DNA from: Robiginitalea myxolifaciens
GTDB taxonomy: Bacteria; Bacteroidota; Bacteroidia; Flavobacteriales; Flavobacteriaceae
Length of the DNA: 64,000 nucleotides
Direction of reading: 5' to 3'
Assembly: GCF_900115205.1 (NCBI RefSeq)
Contig: NZ_FOYQ01000002.1
Span: 62,001 to 126,000, forward strand
Below the pieces are notes generated by a model, which saw only the letters and a list, made by a program, of their open reading frames with translations, was not told the DNA's origin and made no database searches. Shown here piece after piece: positions 36,571 to 44,963 of this stretch. The translations under genes were made by a program, and so were the position numbers. Positions within the stretch are counted from its first letter, which is position 1. Every line of letters begins with the position of its first letter.

Positions 36571-37362
36571 CTACACCACCTGGCTCCGGAGGACTACCCG
36601 ATGCAGGAGTTTCGGAAAGAAACGCTTTAACCAGATTCCCGATGTCTCCCTGCCTCCGATATACGCTTCCCATTTGCCTTTTTGGATTGCCTTCCACATT
36701 CGTTTTGCAAATTCTTCCGGCGGGACTCCTGCTTCAGTGGCCTTGTCCTGCTTATCCTGGGCAGTCCCATCTCCTGTCAGTGCGTTAAATGCAATTTCGG
36801 TTTGAACAAAACCAGGACAAATCAGGCATACTTCTATCCCATCTTTTTGGTGTTCCATACGCAATACATCAAAAAATCCGTGGAGGGCATGCTTGGCCCC
36901 GCAATAACCTGATCTCAGAGGGGATCCAAATTTACCCATCAGACTGGTTACAGTTACAAAAGAACCCTTGCCACGTTCCAGAAAATAGGGGAGGAGCGCC
37001 TTGGTGAGCGCAACGGTTCCCAGGTAATTGACTTCAATCAATTGTCGGTACACGGCCATTTGCGTATCCGAAATCAGCGAACGTTGGCTGATGCCTGCAT
37101 TGTTAATCAGGATGTCGATGCCGCCAAAAAGTTCCCATGCTTTTTGGGCCAGAGCGGGCATGGTTTCCGATGCGCCCAGATCCATGGGCAAGATGGCTAC
37201 GTTTTCACCAGATTCACATTGACCCTGCACCCGCTGTAGTTTTTCGGTATTCCTCCCGGAAAGAACGAGACGGTGCCCTTCTTGGGCCAGCAAACGTGCC
37301 AGGGCTGCACCGATTCCCGAAGAGGCGCCGGTAATCCAAATGGTTTTGATTTCAGAAGCCAT
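36571..37362 (-). CDS. Short-chain dehydrogenase/reductase (DHRS7-like)
   Basis: 263-aa SDR with TGASSGIG at about 11-18, NNAG near 92, and the catalytic triad (SLMGKFGS, YCGAKHA). The Arg after the second strand (LSGRNTEK) suggests NADPH. The C-terminal KRFFPKLLHRVVLRSQ matches the membrane-associated DHRS7-like group. Substrate unknown. It is divergent from menC by 45 nt and so is not part of the menaquinone run. Confidence 0.85.
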   Translation of the reverse strand: MASEIKTIWITGASSGIGAALARLLAQEGHRLVLSGRNTEKLQRVQGQCESGENVAILPMDLGASETMPALAQKAWELFGGIDILINNAGISQRSLISDTQMAVYRQLIEVNYLGTVALTKALLPYFLERGKGSFVTVTSLMGKFGSPLRSGYCGAKHALHGFFDVLRMEHQKDGIEVCLICPGFVQTEIAFNALTGDGTAQDKQDKATEAGVPPEEFAKRMWKAIQKGKWEAYIGGRETSGIWLKRFFPKLLHRVVLRSQVV

Positions 37363-37407
37363 TTTTACTGATTTATGGCTTAAAATATACGTAAATTAGC
37401 ATGCTGC

Positions 37408-38475
37408 ATGAAGGCATCCCACTGCAAATACACATTAAATTTTAAAAGGCCTGGCGGGACCTCCCGTGGGATTCTCCATACCAAGGACACCTATTTTTTA
37501 CGGCTCGAACAGGATAACTCCTTTGGCCTTGGGGAATGTGGTCTTTTCAGGGGGCTGAGTGCAGATGACCGCCCGGATTATGAACTAAAGCTACAGGAGG
37601 TTTGCAGCCGTTTGGAGCAAGGGGAATCCCCTGATGTTTTACTGGAAGAACTCGCCGATCCGCTAAGCCCCTGGCCCAGTATCTGCTTTGGTTTGGAACA
37701 GGCGCTTCGATCGCTGGAGTCAAGGGATCCTATGATACTTTTTGATTCCGAATTCACCTCTGGAAATCCCATCCCGATCAATGGGCTGGTATGGATGGGT
37801 AGTTCTGATTTCATGCTCGAACAAATCGGTACGCTTCTCGACCAGGGGTATCGCTGCCTTAAACTCAAGATAGGTGCCCTTGAATTCGATACGGAGCTCA
37901 ATTTACTTCAGGGTATCCGGAAACAATTTTCCCCGGAAGACCTCGAGATACGCGTAGATGCCAATGGAGCCTTTTCCCCTGAGGAAGCAATCGAGAAACT
38001 GAAACAACTTTCAGCATTTGAATTACACAGTATCGAGCAACCCATCGCGGCCGGCCAGGTCGAGGCAATGGCTGGATTATGCGAGCAAGCCCCCTTTCCT
38101 ATAGCGCTTGACGAAGAACTGATCGGAATTCAGGATCCCTCGAAGCGAAGCAAATTATTAGCAACCATTCGACCGCAATACATTATCTTGAAACCCAGTT
38201 TGGTGGGTGGGTATAAATGTGCATCCCATTGGATTTCCGAGTCCCGGAAGTTGGGAATTGACTGGTGGGTTACCAGTGCCTTGGAAAGTAACATTGGCCT
38301 GAATGCCATTGCGCAATGGACCGCCACACTCGGGAACCCCATGCCGCAGGGCCTGGGCACCGGAAGTTTATTTACAAACAATTTTACAAGTCCTTTGCTG
38401 GCCGGTTCTGGTGAACTGCGCTACAGACCGGAAGTGGCCTGGGACATGGAAAAAATCAAAACACTATGTACATAG
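37408..38475 (+). CDS. menC: o-Succinylbenzoate synthase
   Basis: 355-aa enolase-superfamily enzyme dehydrating SHCHC to o-succinylbenzoate. Catalytic Lys in CLKLKIGAL, metal ligands in RVDANGAF (Asp), HSIEQPI (Glu) and ALDEELIG (Asp/Glu), and a second Lys in YIILKPSLVGG. Dipeptide epimerases share this set, but the direct menE linkage supports OSBS. Overlaps the CPBP gene by 10 nt. Confidence 0.9.
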   Translation: MKASHCKYTLNFKRPGGTSRGILHTKDTYFLRLEQDNSFGLGECGLFRGLSADDRPDYELKLQEVCSRLEQGESPDVLLEELADPLSPWPSICFGLEQALRSLESRDPMILFDSEFTSGNPIPINGLVWMGSSDFMLEQIGTLLDQGYRCLKLKIGALEFDTELNLLQGIRKQFSPEDLEIRVDANGAFSPEEAIEKLKQLSAFELHSIEQPIAAGQVEAMAGLCEQAPFPIALDEELIGIQDPSKRSKLLATIRPQYIILKPSLVGGYKCASHWISESRKLGIDWWVTSALESNIGLNAIAQWTATLGNPMPQGLGTGSLFTNNFTSPLLAGSGELRYRPEVAWDMEKIKTLCT

Positions 38476-39392
38476 AACAAGGATATCGGGGCAATTTGGG
38501 TCTCTGGAAGTATTTTGTAATCCCGCTATTGTTTATTGGCCTGATCGTTATCAATTATATATCGGTTATCTATTCACCGGTGAGTACAGAAGACCTGATG
38601 GCCCAAATGATAGCCGATTGGGGGACCCATTTCGTCTTTGTCCTTGTTGTTGGGCCTTTGGCCTTTGGCTTATTATTTGTACTGGGTTGGACGCGCCTGG
38701 TTCATCCGCAATCGATTCGTTCATTAACCACTTCGCGACACAAAGTAGACTGGGGCCGCATCGGCTTTGCCTTTTTGGTATGGGGAGGACTTACGGCGGC
38801 TCTAACCTTTATTGATGTCTGGTTAAACCCCGACGACTTTCAATGGAATTTCGTTTGGCAGGAATTTATAAAGCTGGCCATTTTGGCCTTACTGCTTATT
38901 CCCATGCAAACCAGTTTTGAGGAATATTTATTCCGCGGGCATATGATGCAGGGATTGGGGATACTGGCACGAAATCGCTGGGTTCCTTTGGTAATCACCT
39001 CTACCTTATTTGGCCTGATGCACCTGGGGAATCCGGAAGTGGAAAAACTGGGCTATGGGGTTCTGGTCTTTTACATTGGAACCGGGTTTTTTCTGGGGAT
39101 CATTACCTTAATGGACGAAGGCCTGGAACTGGCCCTAGGCTTTCATGCGGCCAACAATCTGATTACCGCCCTTTTGGTAACCGCAGATTGGACGGCTTTC
39201 CAAACAGATTCCATCTACAAAGATATTTCCCAACCTGTTCTGAACTGGGAACTTTTGATTCCCGTATTTGTGATTTATCCCATACTTCTTTGGGTATTCG
39301 CACGCAAATATGGGTGGTCCGACTGGAAGGGGAAGCTCTTTGGGCGGGTGTTGAGTAAGGAGGAAGCAGAAGCAGTTTTGTCCGAAGAATAA
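38466..39392 (+). CDS. CPBP-family intramembrane metalloprotease (Abi)
   Basis: 308-aa membrane protein with about eight helices. The motif set is complete: EEYLFRGHMM (EExxxR), FGLMHLG (FxxxH) and GFHAANN (HxxxN). The family covers Rce1-like prenyl-protein proteases and bacteriocin-immunity proteins; which applies here is not clear. Its ATG lies inside the end of menC, so it is coexpressed with menC and menE. An active role with isoprenoid products is a guess. Confidence 0.85.
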   Translation: MYIEQGYRGNLGLWKYFVIPLLFIGLIVINYISVIYSPVSTEDLMAQMIADWGTHFVFVLVVGPLAFGLLFVLGWTRLVHPQSIRSLTTSRHKVDWGRIGFAFLVWGGLTAALTFIDVWLNPDDFQWNFVWQEFIKLAILALLLIPMQTSFEEYLFRGHMMQGLGILARNRWVPLVITSTLFGLMHLGNPEVEKLGYGVLVFYIGTGFFLGIITLMDEGLELALGFHAANNLITALLVTADWTAFQTDSIYKDISQPVLNWELLIPVFVIYPILLWVFARKYGWSDWKGKLFGRVLSKEEAEAVLSEE

Positions 39393-39394
39393 GG

Positions 39395-39430
39395 TAGGAA
39401 TACAGACGAACAAATAGGAATACAGACGAA
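39395..39430 (+). repeat. 16-bp perfect direct repeat upstream of menE
   Basis: TAGGAATACAGACGAA at 39395-39410 and again at 39415-39430, a 20-nt period with a 4-nt spacer, filling most of the gap between the CPBP stop and the menE start. It might be an operator or a recent duplication. Confidence 0.8.
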
Positions 39431-39451
39431 AAAAACGAGTAGCGATTATCC

Positions 39452-40537
39452 ATGGAAAAAGCATTTCATCCCTCCTTTCGCCTGAATGGCCGTAATCTAA
39501 GCTACGAAGATCTAACCGAGGTAGCCTATAGCCTGGTAAAGGAAGGCGAGCCCTATCAGAAGGACGCTGGAAATTTCCTGCTGGACTGGTGCGATGCCCA
39601 TGATTTTGTTCCCCAGCAAACCAGTGGTTCTACAGGAACCCCTAAAAAAATGCAACTCACAAAACAGGCTATGGTCAACGCTGCCCTGGAAACGGGTCAG
39701 GCGCTGGACCTCAGTGCAGAAACGGTTGCCCTTTGTCCCTTGAGTTGCGCCTCAATAGCGGGGAGGATGATGTTGGTTCGTGCCATGGTTCTGGGATGGA
39801 ACTTGTACTTATTGCGACCGGATTCCCGTCCATTAGACCAGTACCAAGGCGTTGCGGATTTTGTCCCCATGGTACCCTTACAGCTTAAGAATAGCTTGCC
39901 CCACATACACCGGGTTAAGAAAGTTATAGTAGGAGGAGCGCCGGTTCCCGAGGAATTACTGCGTGATCTGCCCGACGGGCGTACTGAAATCTGGGAGACC
40001 TATGGCATGAGTGAAACCAGTAGCCATATTGCCCTCAGGCAACTTAGTCCGCGGCAAACGGCAGGAGAAAATAGTGAAGGATTACCGCCTTTCAGGACCC
40101 TGGAGGGGATTCATTGTTCGCTCGATGACCGGGAATGCCTGGTAATCGATGCCCCGTCGCGATTGGAGGCTCCCCTGGTGACCAATGACCTCGTAACCCT
40201 ATTGTCGGAGCGCGAATTCTTTTGGCTGGGCCGTGCAGACCGCGCCATTAATTCAGGAGGAATCAAATTACACCCCGAGCAGTTGGAACGCAGGCTAAGC
40301 GGAATCCTGGATCAACCCTATTTCCTGGCGGGACTGCCACACCCGGAATTGGGTGACGAATTGGTGCTGGTTGCTGAAGGCGAAACCCTGGCGATACCTG
40401 AGGAGGATCTCCTGGGAGGGGTCCAGTGGGATTCCGAGTATGAAAGGCCCCGCAAGGTATTACTGAGCACAAAATTTGTGCGAACCCCAAGTGGCAAAGT
40501 AGACCGAATTAAAACGCTAGAAAGTCTCAAAAAATGA
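39452..40537 (+). CDS. menE: o-Succinylbenzoate-CoA ligase
   Basis: 361-aa AMP-forming ligase giving OSB-CoA. P-loop-like TSGSTGTPKKMQLT, ETYGMSETSSHIAL (A5), FFWLGRADRAINSGGIKLHP (A8) and the catalytic Lys in TPSGKVDRIK (A10). Much shorter than the 450-500 aa E. coli type; the N-terminal domain is reduced, which is usual for Bacteroidota MenE. Overlaps the M24 peptidase start by 4 nt. Confidence 0.93.
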   Translation: MEKAFHPSFRLNGRNLSYEDLTEVAYSLVKEGEPYQKDAGNFLLDWCDAHDFVPQQTSGSTGTPKKMQLTKQAMVNAALETGQALDLSAETVALCPLSCASIAGRMMLVRAMVLGWNLYLLRPDSRPLDQYQGVADFVPMVPLQLKNSLPHIHRVKKVIVGGAPVPEELLRDLPDGRTEIWETYGMSETSSHIALRQLSPRQTAGENSEGLPPFRTLEGIHCSLDDRECLVIDAPSRLEAPLVTNDLVTLLSEREFFWLGRADRAINSGGIKLHPEQLERRLSGILDQPYFLAGLPHPELGDELVLVAEGETLAIPEEDLLGGVQWDSEYERPRKVLLSTKFVRTPSGKVDRIKTLESLKK

Positions 40538-41895
40538 AAATACAAAAGCTGCTTTTCCTGACCCTGTTAATTATCCTGATCAGCCCGAACCTCGCCCAGG
40601 CCCAGGTTGTACTGGACGAAAGAGCCCGGGCCGAAGTGGTCGATGAACTCCTCGGGGAAAGACTGGATTCTGTGTTGCCTGCTTTGATGGATCGCACGGG
40701 GATCGATATGTGGGTCTTAATTTCCAGGGAATATAACGAAGACCCGGTACTGCGCACCTTCCTCCCGGCAACCTGGCTCAGTGCCCGCAGACGCACCATG
40801 CTCGTATTTTACCGGGATGCAGCAGCCGGCACCCTCGACAAACTTGCAGTAGCCCGCTACAATGTCGGGAAGCACATTACTTCCTCCTGGGAAAAAGAAA
40901 AACAGCCCGATCAATGGGCACGACTTATGGAGTTAATCCGCGAACGGGATCCTCAGAAAATTGGATTGAACTTCTCCAAAGATCACAACATTGCCGATGG
41001 TCTGGATCATACCGACCACGAGCTTTTTATGGAATATTTACCCAAAGCGTATCGCAACCGGGTCGTTTCCGCGGAAGATCTGGCCGTGGGCTGGATTGAA
41101 ACGCGTACCCAGCGCGAGATGGTCCTCTTTGCCCATCTGTCCCGGATTACCCACAATATCATTGCTGAGGCCTTCTCCGACGCCGTGATTACGCCAGGAG
41201 TGACCACAACGACGGATGTCGAATGGTGGATGCGCCAAAAGGTTACCGATATGGGACTCAATACATGGTTCCATCCAACTGTAGATATTCAACGAACGGC
41301 TGTAGCGCTAAAGAGCCATCTCTATTCCTTTTCCGACCGGCCGGAGCAAGAGGTTATTCTCCCCGGGGATTTACTGCATTGCGATTTTGGAATCACCTAC
41401 CTGCGCCTGAACACGGATTGTCAGCAACTGGCGTACGTCCTGAAGCCTGGTGAAGACCAGGCACCGCAATTTCTCCGGGATGCATTGAAGGATGGAAATC
41501 GGGTACAGGATCACCTTACCGAAGCCATGAAAACCGGGGTGCCTGGCAATGAGATCCTGCTGACGGCCCTGGCGAATGGAAAGGCGGAAGGGCTGCGTCC
41601 GGCAATATACACCCATCCTCTGGGAACCTATGGACACTCAGCCGGTACGACCATCGGTATGTGGGATGCACAGCAAGGAGTAGGAGGCAAGGATGGCACT
41701 TCCTATGGTCTCTATCCACAAACGGCTTATGCTATTGAATTGAATACTACCGTAAATATCCCTGAGTGGGACCGGGATATTCGAATTATGTTGGAGGAGC
41801 CCGGGTACTATGGCAGGAATGGATTCCGGTACATAGATGGCCGGCAGGTGGAACTCCATTTAATTGCTTCCCCCAAGTCTACCCTCGGGGAATAG
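40534..41895 (+). CDS. Exported M24-family metallopeptidase (Xaa-Pro aminopeptidase-like)
   Basis: 453 aa with a signal peptide (LLFLTLLIILISPNLAQAQ). An N-terminal creatinase-like domain (about 30-185) precedes the pita-bread domain. Metal ligands are visible: the Asp pair in HCDFGITYLRLNTD, His in THPLGTYGHSAG, Glu in AIELNTT and the final Glu in GRQVELHLI. It should cleave peptides in the periplasm. Its ATG overlaps menE (ATGA), so it is translationally coupled to the menaquinone genes without an obvious metabolic link. Confidence 0.86.
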   Translation: MKIQKLLFLTLLIILISPNLAQAQVVLDERARAEVVDELLGERLDSVLPALMDRTGIDMWVLISREYNEDPVLRTFLPATWLSARRRTMLVFYRDAAAGTLDKLAVARYNVGKHITSSWEKEKQPDQWARLMELIRERDPQKIGLNFSKDHNIADGLDHTDHELFMEYLPKAYRNRVVSAEDLAVGWIETRTQREMVLFAHLSRITHNIIAEAFSDAVITPGVTTTTDVEWWMRQKVTDMGLNTWFHPTVDIQRTAVALKSHLYSFSDRPEQEVILPGDLLHCDFGITYLRLNTDCQQLAYVLKPGEDQAPQFLRDALKDGNRVQDHLTEAMKTGVPGNEILLTALANGKAEGLRPAIYTHPLGTYGHSAGTTIGMWDAQQGVGGKDGTSYGLYPQTAYAIELNTTVNIPEWDRDIRIMLEEPGYYGRNGFRYIDGRQVELHLIASPKSTLGE

Positions 41896-42086
41896 TACTG
41901 ATGCCTCGTTCGGGACACTGTATTGCGGCAAAGCGCTAAGGAAAAGTTAAAGCCACGCAACGAGGAGCGAATTTTCTTATCTTAATATGGGACGTTGCGG
42001 ATGAACGTGCAAAGTGTTAAAACCTTGGTACGATTATTGCAACAAATTACAACGGTTCCCCAAGACTAATTTTAATTCGCACTGTT

Positions 42087-43811
42087 ATGAAAAAGCTACA
42101 TTTTCTTCTGATTCTCCTTTGTCTTCCGCTTACTGTTCTTGCCCAAGATTCCCGACTGATCAAAGGGAAAATTACCGATGGGGCCGAACCAATGGCCGAT
42201 GTTGCGGTCTATGTTGAAGGCTCTGGTGAACGGATCTTTACCAGTTCTGAAGGTCGCTATGAGATCGAAGCGGAAACCGGTGATGTACTGGTGTTTAGCT
42301 ACACCGGGATGAAAGAAATGAAAATCCGGGTGGAGGACGTAACCCGGTTTTTGAATTTCGCCATGGTTCCTGATTATGAGGAGCTGGACGAAATAACCGT
42401 TTCCGGGAAGCTCAAGAGCCAGTTGGAAATGGAACAGCAATATGCCACCAATCCGCGAATAATCGCCACAGCCTTTGGATATATCGATGCCGACAAAGCC
42501 CCTGGAAGGGTTCGGATTATAGAGGGTGAGCGAATAAACCCAATCGGGATATGCATTTTGGATTATATGCGCAATCGCTTTTCCGGGGTTCGGGTAATAG
42601 GAAACTGTAATGATCCGCAAGGTGGCGCAGTAATCATAAGAACAGTGGGCTCCCTTGGAAATCAGGCTCCCGCAATCTTTGATGTTGACGGCCAGATTTT
42701 TGACGAAGTGCCCTGGTGGATTGATCTCAACATGATAGAGAGATTGGCAATACTGAGTAGCTATTCCTTAACAACCCGATATGGACAATTGGCTGCTGGC
42801 GGGGTAATTGTCATTAATACCTACAACATGACCTTACCCTCTGTAGCGGATAGGGGGGGCAAGCGTGCGAAGCCCGCTGCACTGAGCCCAACGGATATTG
42901 CCGCCAATGCGCCCAGCTATATGGAAGCTTTGCAATCCGAGACTACGGAGCAAGGGGCCAAGATGGCTTTTGAAGACTATGCCACGCGCTACAGTTCCTC
43001 GCCATACTTTTTCCTCGATGCCTACAAGCACTTTTATACGGTGCGCCGCGATAGGGACTACGCAGACGAAATCATTGAAAATAACTTCGGAAGATTCCGC
43101 TCCAACCCGGTAGCGCTTAAAGCACTTGCTTACCTCTACCAGGAGCAGGGTCGGGACGAAATGGCCCGGGAAGTATACAAAGAGGTGTTTATCCTCAGAC
43201 CTGCGTACAGTCAATCCTATTACGATATGGCACGCGCCTACCGGCACGCCGGGGAGTATTCCAAGGCGGCAGCCATGTTCGGAAGGTATCAATTCCTGCT
43301 TCAGGAAGGCTTCCTGATTGGCTCGACAGATTTCTGGCTCATCCAGCAGCACGACAGTGACAACCTCTTTGCCAAGGAAGGAGAAAGCCTGGGAACAGAC
43401 ATGCGCCTGGTAAGCCGTGACGACTATGTTCAGGATGCGACCCGTATGCTCTTTGAGTGGAACGACAGCGAGGCAGAATTTGATCTGCAGTTCGTAAACC
43501 CTGAAAACGGAACTTATGTATGGTCCCATACGCTGGCCGATAATCCAGGCCGTATCGACGACGAGAAAATCGCCGGATACAATGTCGAGGAATATGTAAT
43601 TGACCCCAAGACCCCAGGGACCTGGCAGGTCAATGTGAAGTACCACGGAAATAAGAGTCTGACCCCTACCTATCTGAAGGTGACGACTTTCTTTAACTAC
43701 GGGACCCCTCAGGAAACACGGCAGGTTCGCACCTTTAAGTTATTTGTCGAAGGCAGCAACCAACAGCTTATGACCATTACCAATCCCGGGGAGTCAAGTA
43801 CTTCAAATTAA
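42087..43811 (+). CDS. Exported CarboxypepD_reg - TonB plug-like - TPR - DUF2135-like protein
   Basis: 574-aa multidomain protein. Signal peptide (1-20); CarboxypepD_reg-like domain (about 24-95, LIKGKITDGAEPMADVAVYV); a region matching a SusC-type plug (about 150-247: ILDYMRNRFSGVRV, AVIIRTVGSLGN, APAIFDVDGQIFDEVP, IERLAILSSYSL, RYGQLAAGGVIVINTY). No beta-barrel follows. Instead there is a TPR-like region (about 335-405) and a beta domain (about 440-555) like DUF2135 (FDLQFVNPENGTYVW, YNVEEYVIDPKTPGTWQVNVKYHG). It is thus a plug without a channel, probably periplasmic or outer-membrane associated. It is 12 nt upstream of a second CarboxypepD_reg protein. Confidence 0.78.
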   Translation: MKKLHFLLILLCLPLTVLAQDSRLIKGKITDGAEPMADVAVYVEGSGERIFTSSEGRYEIEAETGDVLVFSYTGMKEMKIRVEDVTRFLNFAMVPDYEELDEITVSGKLKSQLEMEQQYATNPRIIATAFGYIDADKAPGRVRIIEGERINPIGICILDYMRNRFSGVRVIGNCNDPQGGAVIIRTVGSLGNQAPAIFDVDGQIFDEVPWWIDLNMIERLAILSSYSLTTRYGQLAAGGVIVINTYNMTLPSVADRGGKRAKPAALSPTDIAANAPSYMEALQSETTEQGAKMAFEDYATRYSSSPYFFLDAYKHFYTVRRDRDYADEIIENNFGRFRSNPVALKALAYLYQEQGRDEMAREVYKEVFILRPAYSQSYYDMARAYRHAGEYSKAAAMFGRYQFLLQEGFLIGSTDFWLIQQHDSDNLFAKEGESLGTDMRLVSRDDYVQDATRMLFEWNDSEAEFDLQFVNPENGTYVWSHTLADNPGRIDDEKIAGYNVEEYVIDPKTPGTWQVNVKYHGNKSLTPTYLKVTTFFNYGTPQETRQVRTFKLFVEGSNQQLMTITNPGESSTSN

Positions 43812-43823
43812 TCTTATAAAGCC

Positions 43824-44963
43824 ATGAGGAAATGCATCTTGCTATTCCTGATATGTTATTGCCCGCTATTACTCAGCGGGCAATATCATTTTAAGGGTAA
43901 AATAACGGATGCTCAAAGCGGAGAACCCATCCCTTTCGTGAATATCGGGATTCTGAATGCTAGTTTGGGAACCGTTAGCGATGAGGAAGGGATGTATGAA
44001 TTGCGGGTCCCTTCGAGTGTTGCAGAACCAGGCGATATTCTAAGAATCTCCAGTCTGGGGTACCAACCCGAAGAATATGAATTCGGGGAATTGCAGTTGA
44101 ACCACAACCTGAATATTGCCCTGAAGCCTACACCCATTGCCCTTAAGGAAGTCATAGTTTCCTCCCTGCCTACCTATGCGGTAGAGGAGATGGCCGGGGA
44201 GGGTATAGATCGGGCCACCCAACAGGCTTATTGGAAGGATAGCCTGGCCCTTGGAGCAGAATTAGCCACTGTCGTAAGGGTAGACAAAGGCCCTAGAAAA
44301 CTAAATACCTTCTTTTTTAATGTGCTCCATAACCCGGCAGACAGTATTTATTTTCGGATAAATTTTTATGAAATAGACCGATCTACAAACCTTCCAGGGG
44401 AGAACCTGAACAAGAGTTCAGAGAACATTTTATATACCTTGAAAAAAGGAGAGGCAGAGGCCATTGTAGACCTGAAACCCTTTGATATTTGGGTTCGGGA
44501 CGATTTCATAATTAGCCTGGAACTCCTTCAGGTATTCGGAAGTGATGAAATTTTATTGGTCCTCCCGGCCAGCGAGGAGCGATTTGGACGCACTTTGAGG
44601 CGCTATGCCAGTCAGGGGGCCTGGGAACTTATCGGTTCTTCGGGGGTGGGCTTTTATTGTCAGAGTACCTTCTATACGGACAATGAACGGCGCGCCAATA
44701 ACAAACGCGTTCGCAGGCAATTGCTAAAGAATCAACGGAAAGTCCGGGGATTGGTTTTGTTTGGACCCAGAGGTCTGGCCGGGGTACTTGTGGAAAACCT
44801 AAATACTAACGCAGAAACACTTTCCGACAGCCGTGGGCAATATGAAATCCTGGCCTCGCCAGGGGATATCCTGCGTTACACGAGAATCGGATCCGGTGAC
44901 CGCCCTGTTTTAAGGCGGGTCCGGGAAAGTGGCAATATCACCGTAAACCTGCGGGGACGTTAA
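43824..44963 (+). CDS. Exported protein with two CarboxypepD_reg-like domains
   Basis: 379 aa. Signal peptide (about 1-20), then a CarboxypepD_reg-like domain (about 22-105: FKGKITDAQSGEPIPFVNIG, VSDEEGMYELRV). A beta-rich middle (about 120-300) has no name I know. A shorter, diverged copy of the first domain closes the protein (about 310-379: VRGLVLFGPRGLAGVLVENL, SDSRGQYEILASPGDIL). It probably works with the plug-TPR protein encoded just before it. The stop overlaps the convergent carboxylase stop by 4 nt. Confidence 0.75.
   Translation: MRKCILLFLICYCPLLLSGQYHFKGKITDAQSGEPIPFVNIGILNASLGTVSDEEGMYELRVPSSVAEPGDILRISSLGYQPEEYEFGELQLNHNLNIALKPTPIALKEVIVSSLPTYAVEEMAGEGIDRATQQAYWKDSLALGAELATVVRVDKGPRKLNTFFFNVLHNPADSIYFRINFYEIDRSTNLPGENLNKSSENILYTLKKGEAEAIVDLKPFDIWVRDDFIISLELLQVFGSDEILLVLPASEERFGRTLRRYASQGAWELIGSSGVGFYCQSTFYTDNERRANNKRVRRQLLKNQRKVRGLVLFGPRGLAGVLVENLNTNAETLSDSRGQYEILASPGDILRYTRIGSGDRPVLRRVRESGNITVNLRGR

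Noticed and set aside
41896-42086. Possible RNA or promoter in the gap before the plug-TPR gene
   Set aside because: I found neither a consensus promoter nor a stable hairpin; nothing supportable.
42834-43646. 270-aa minus-strand frame opposite the plug-TPR protein
   Set aside because: Shadow frame; the sense strand has signal peptide and domains.
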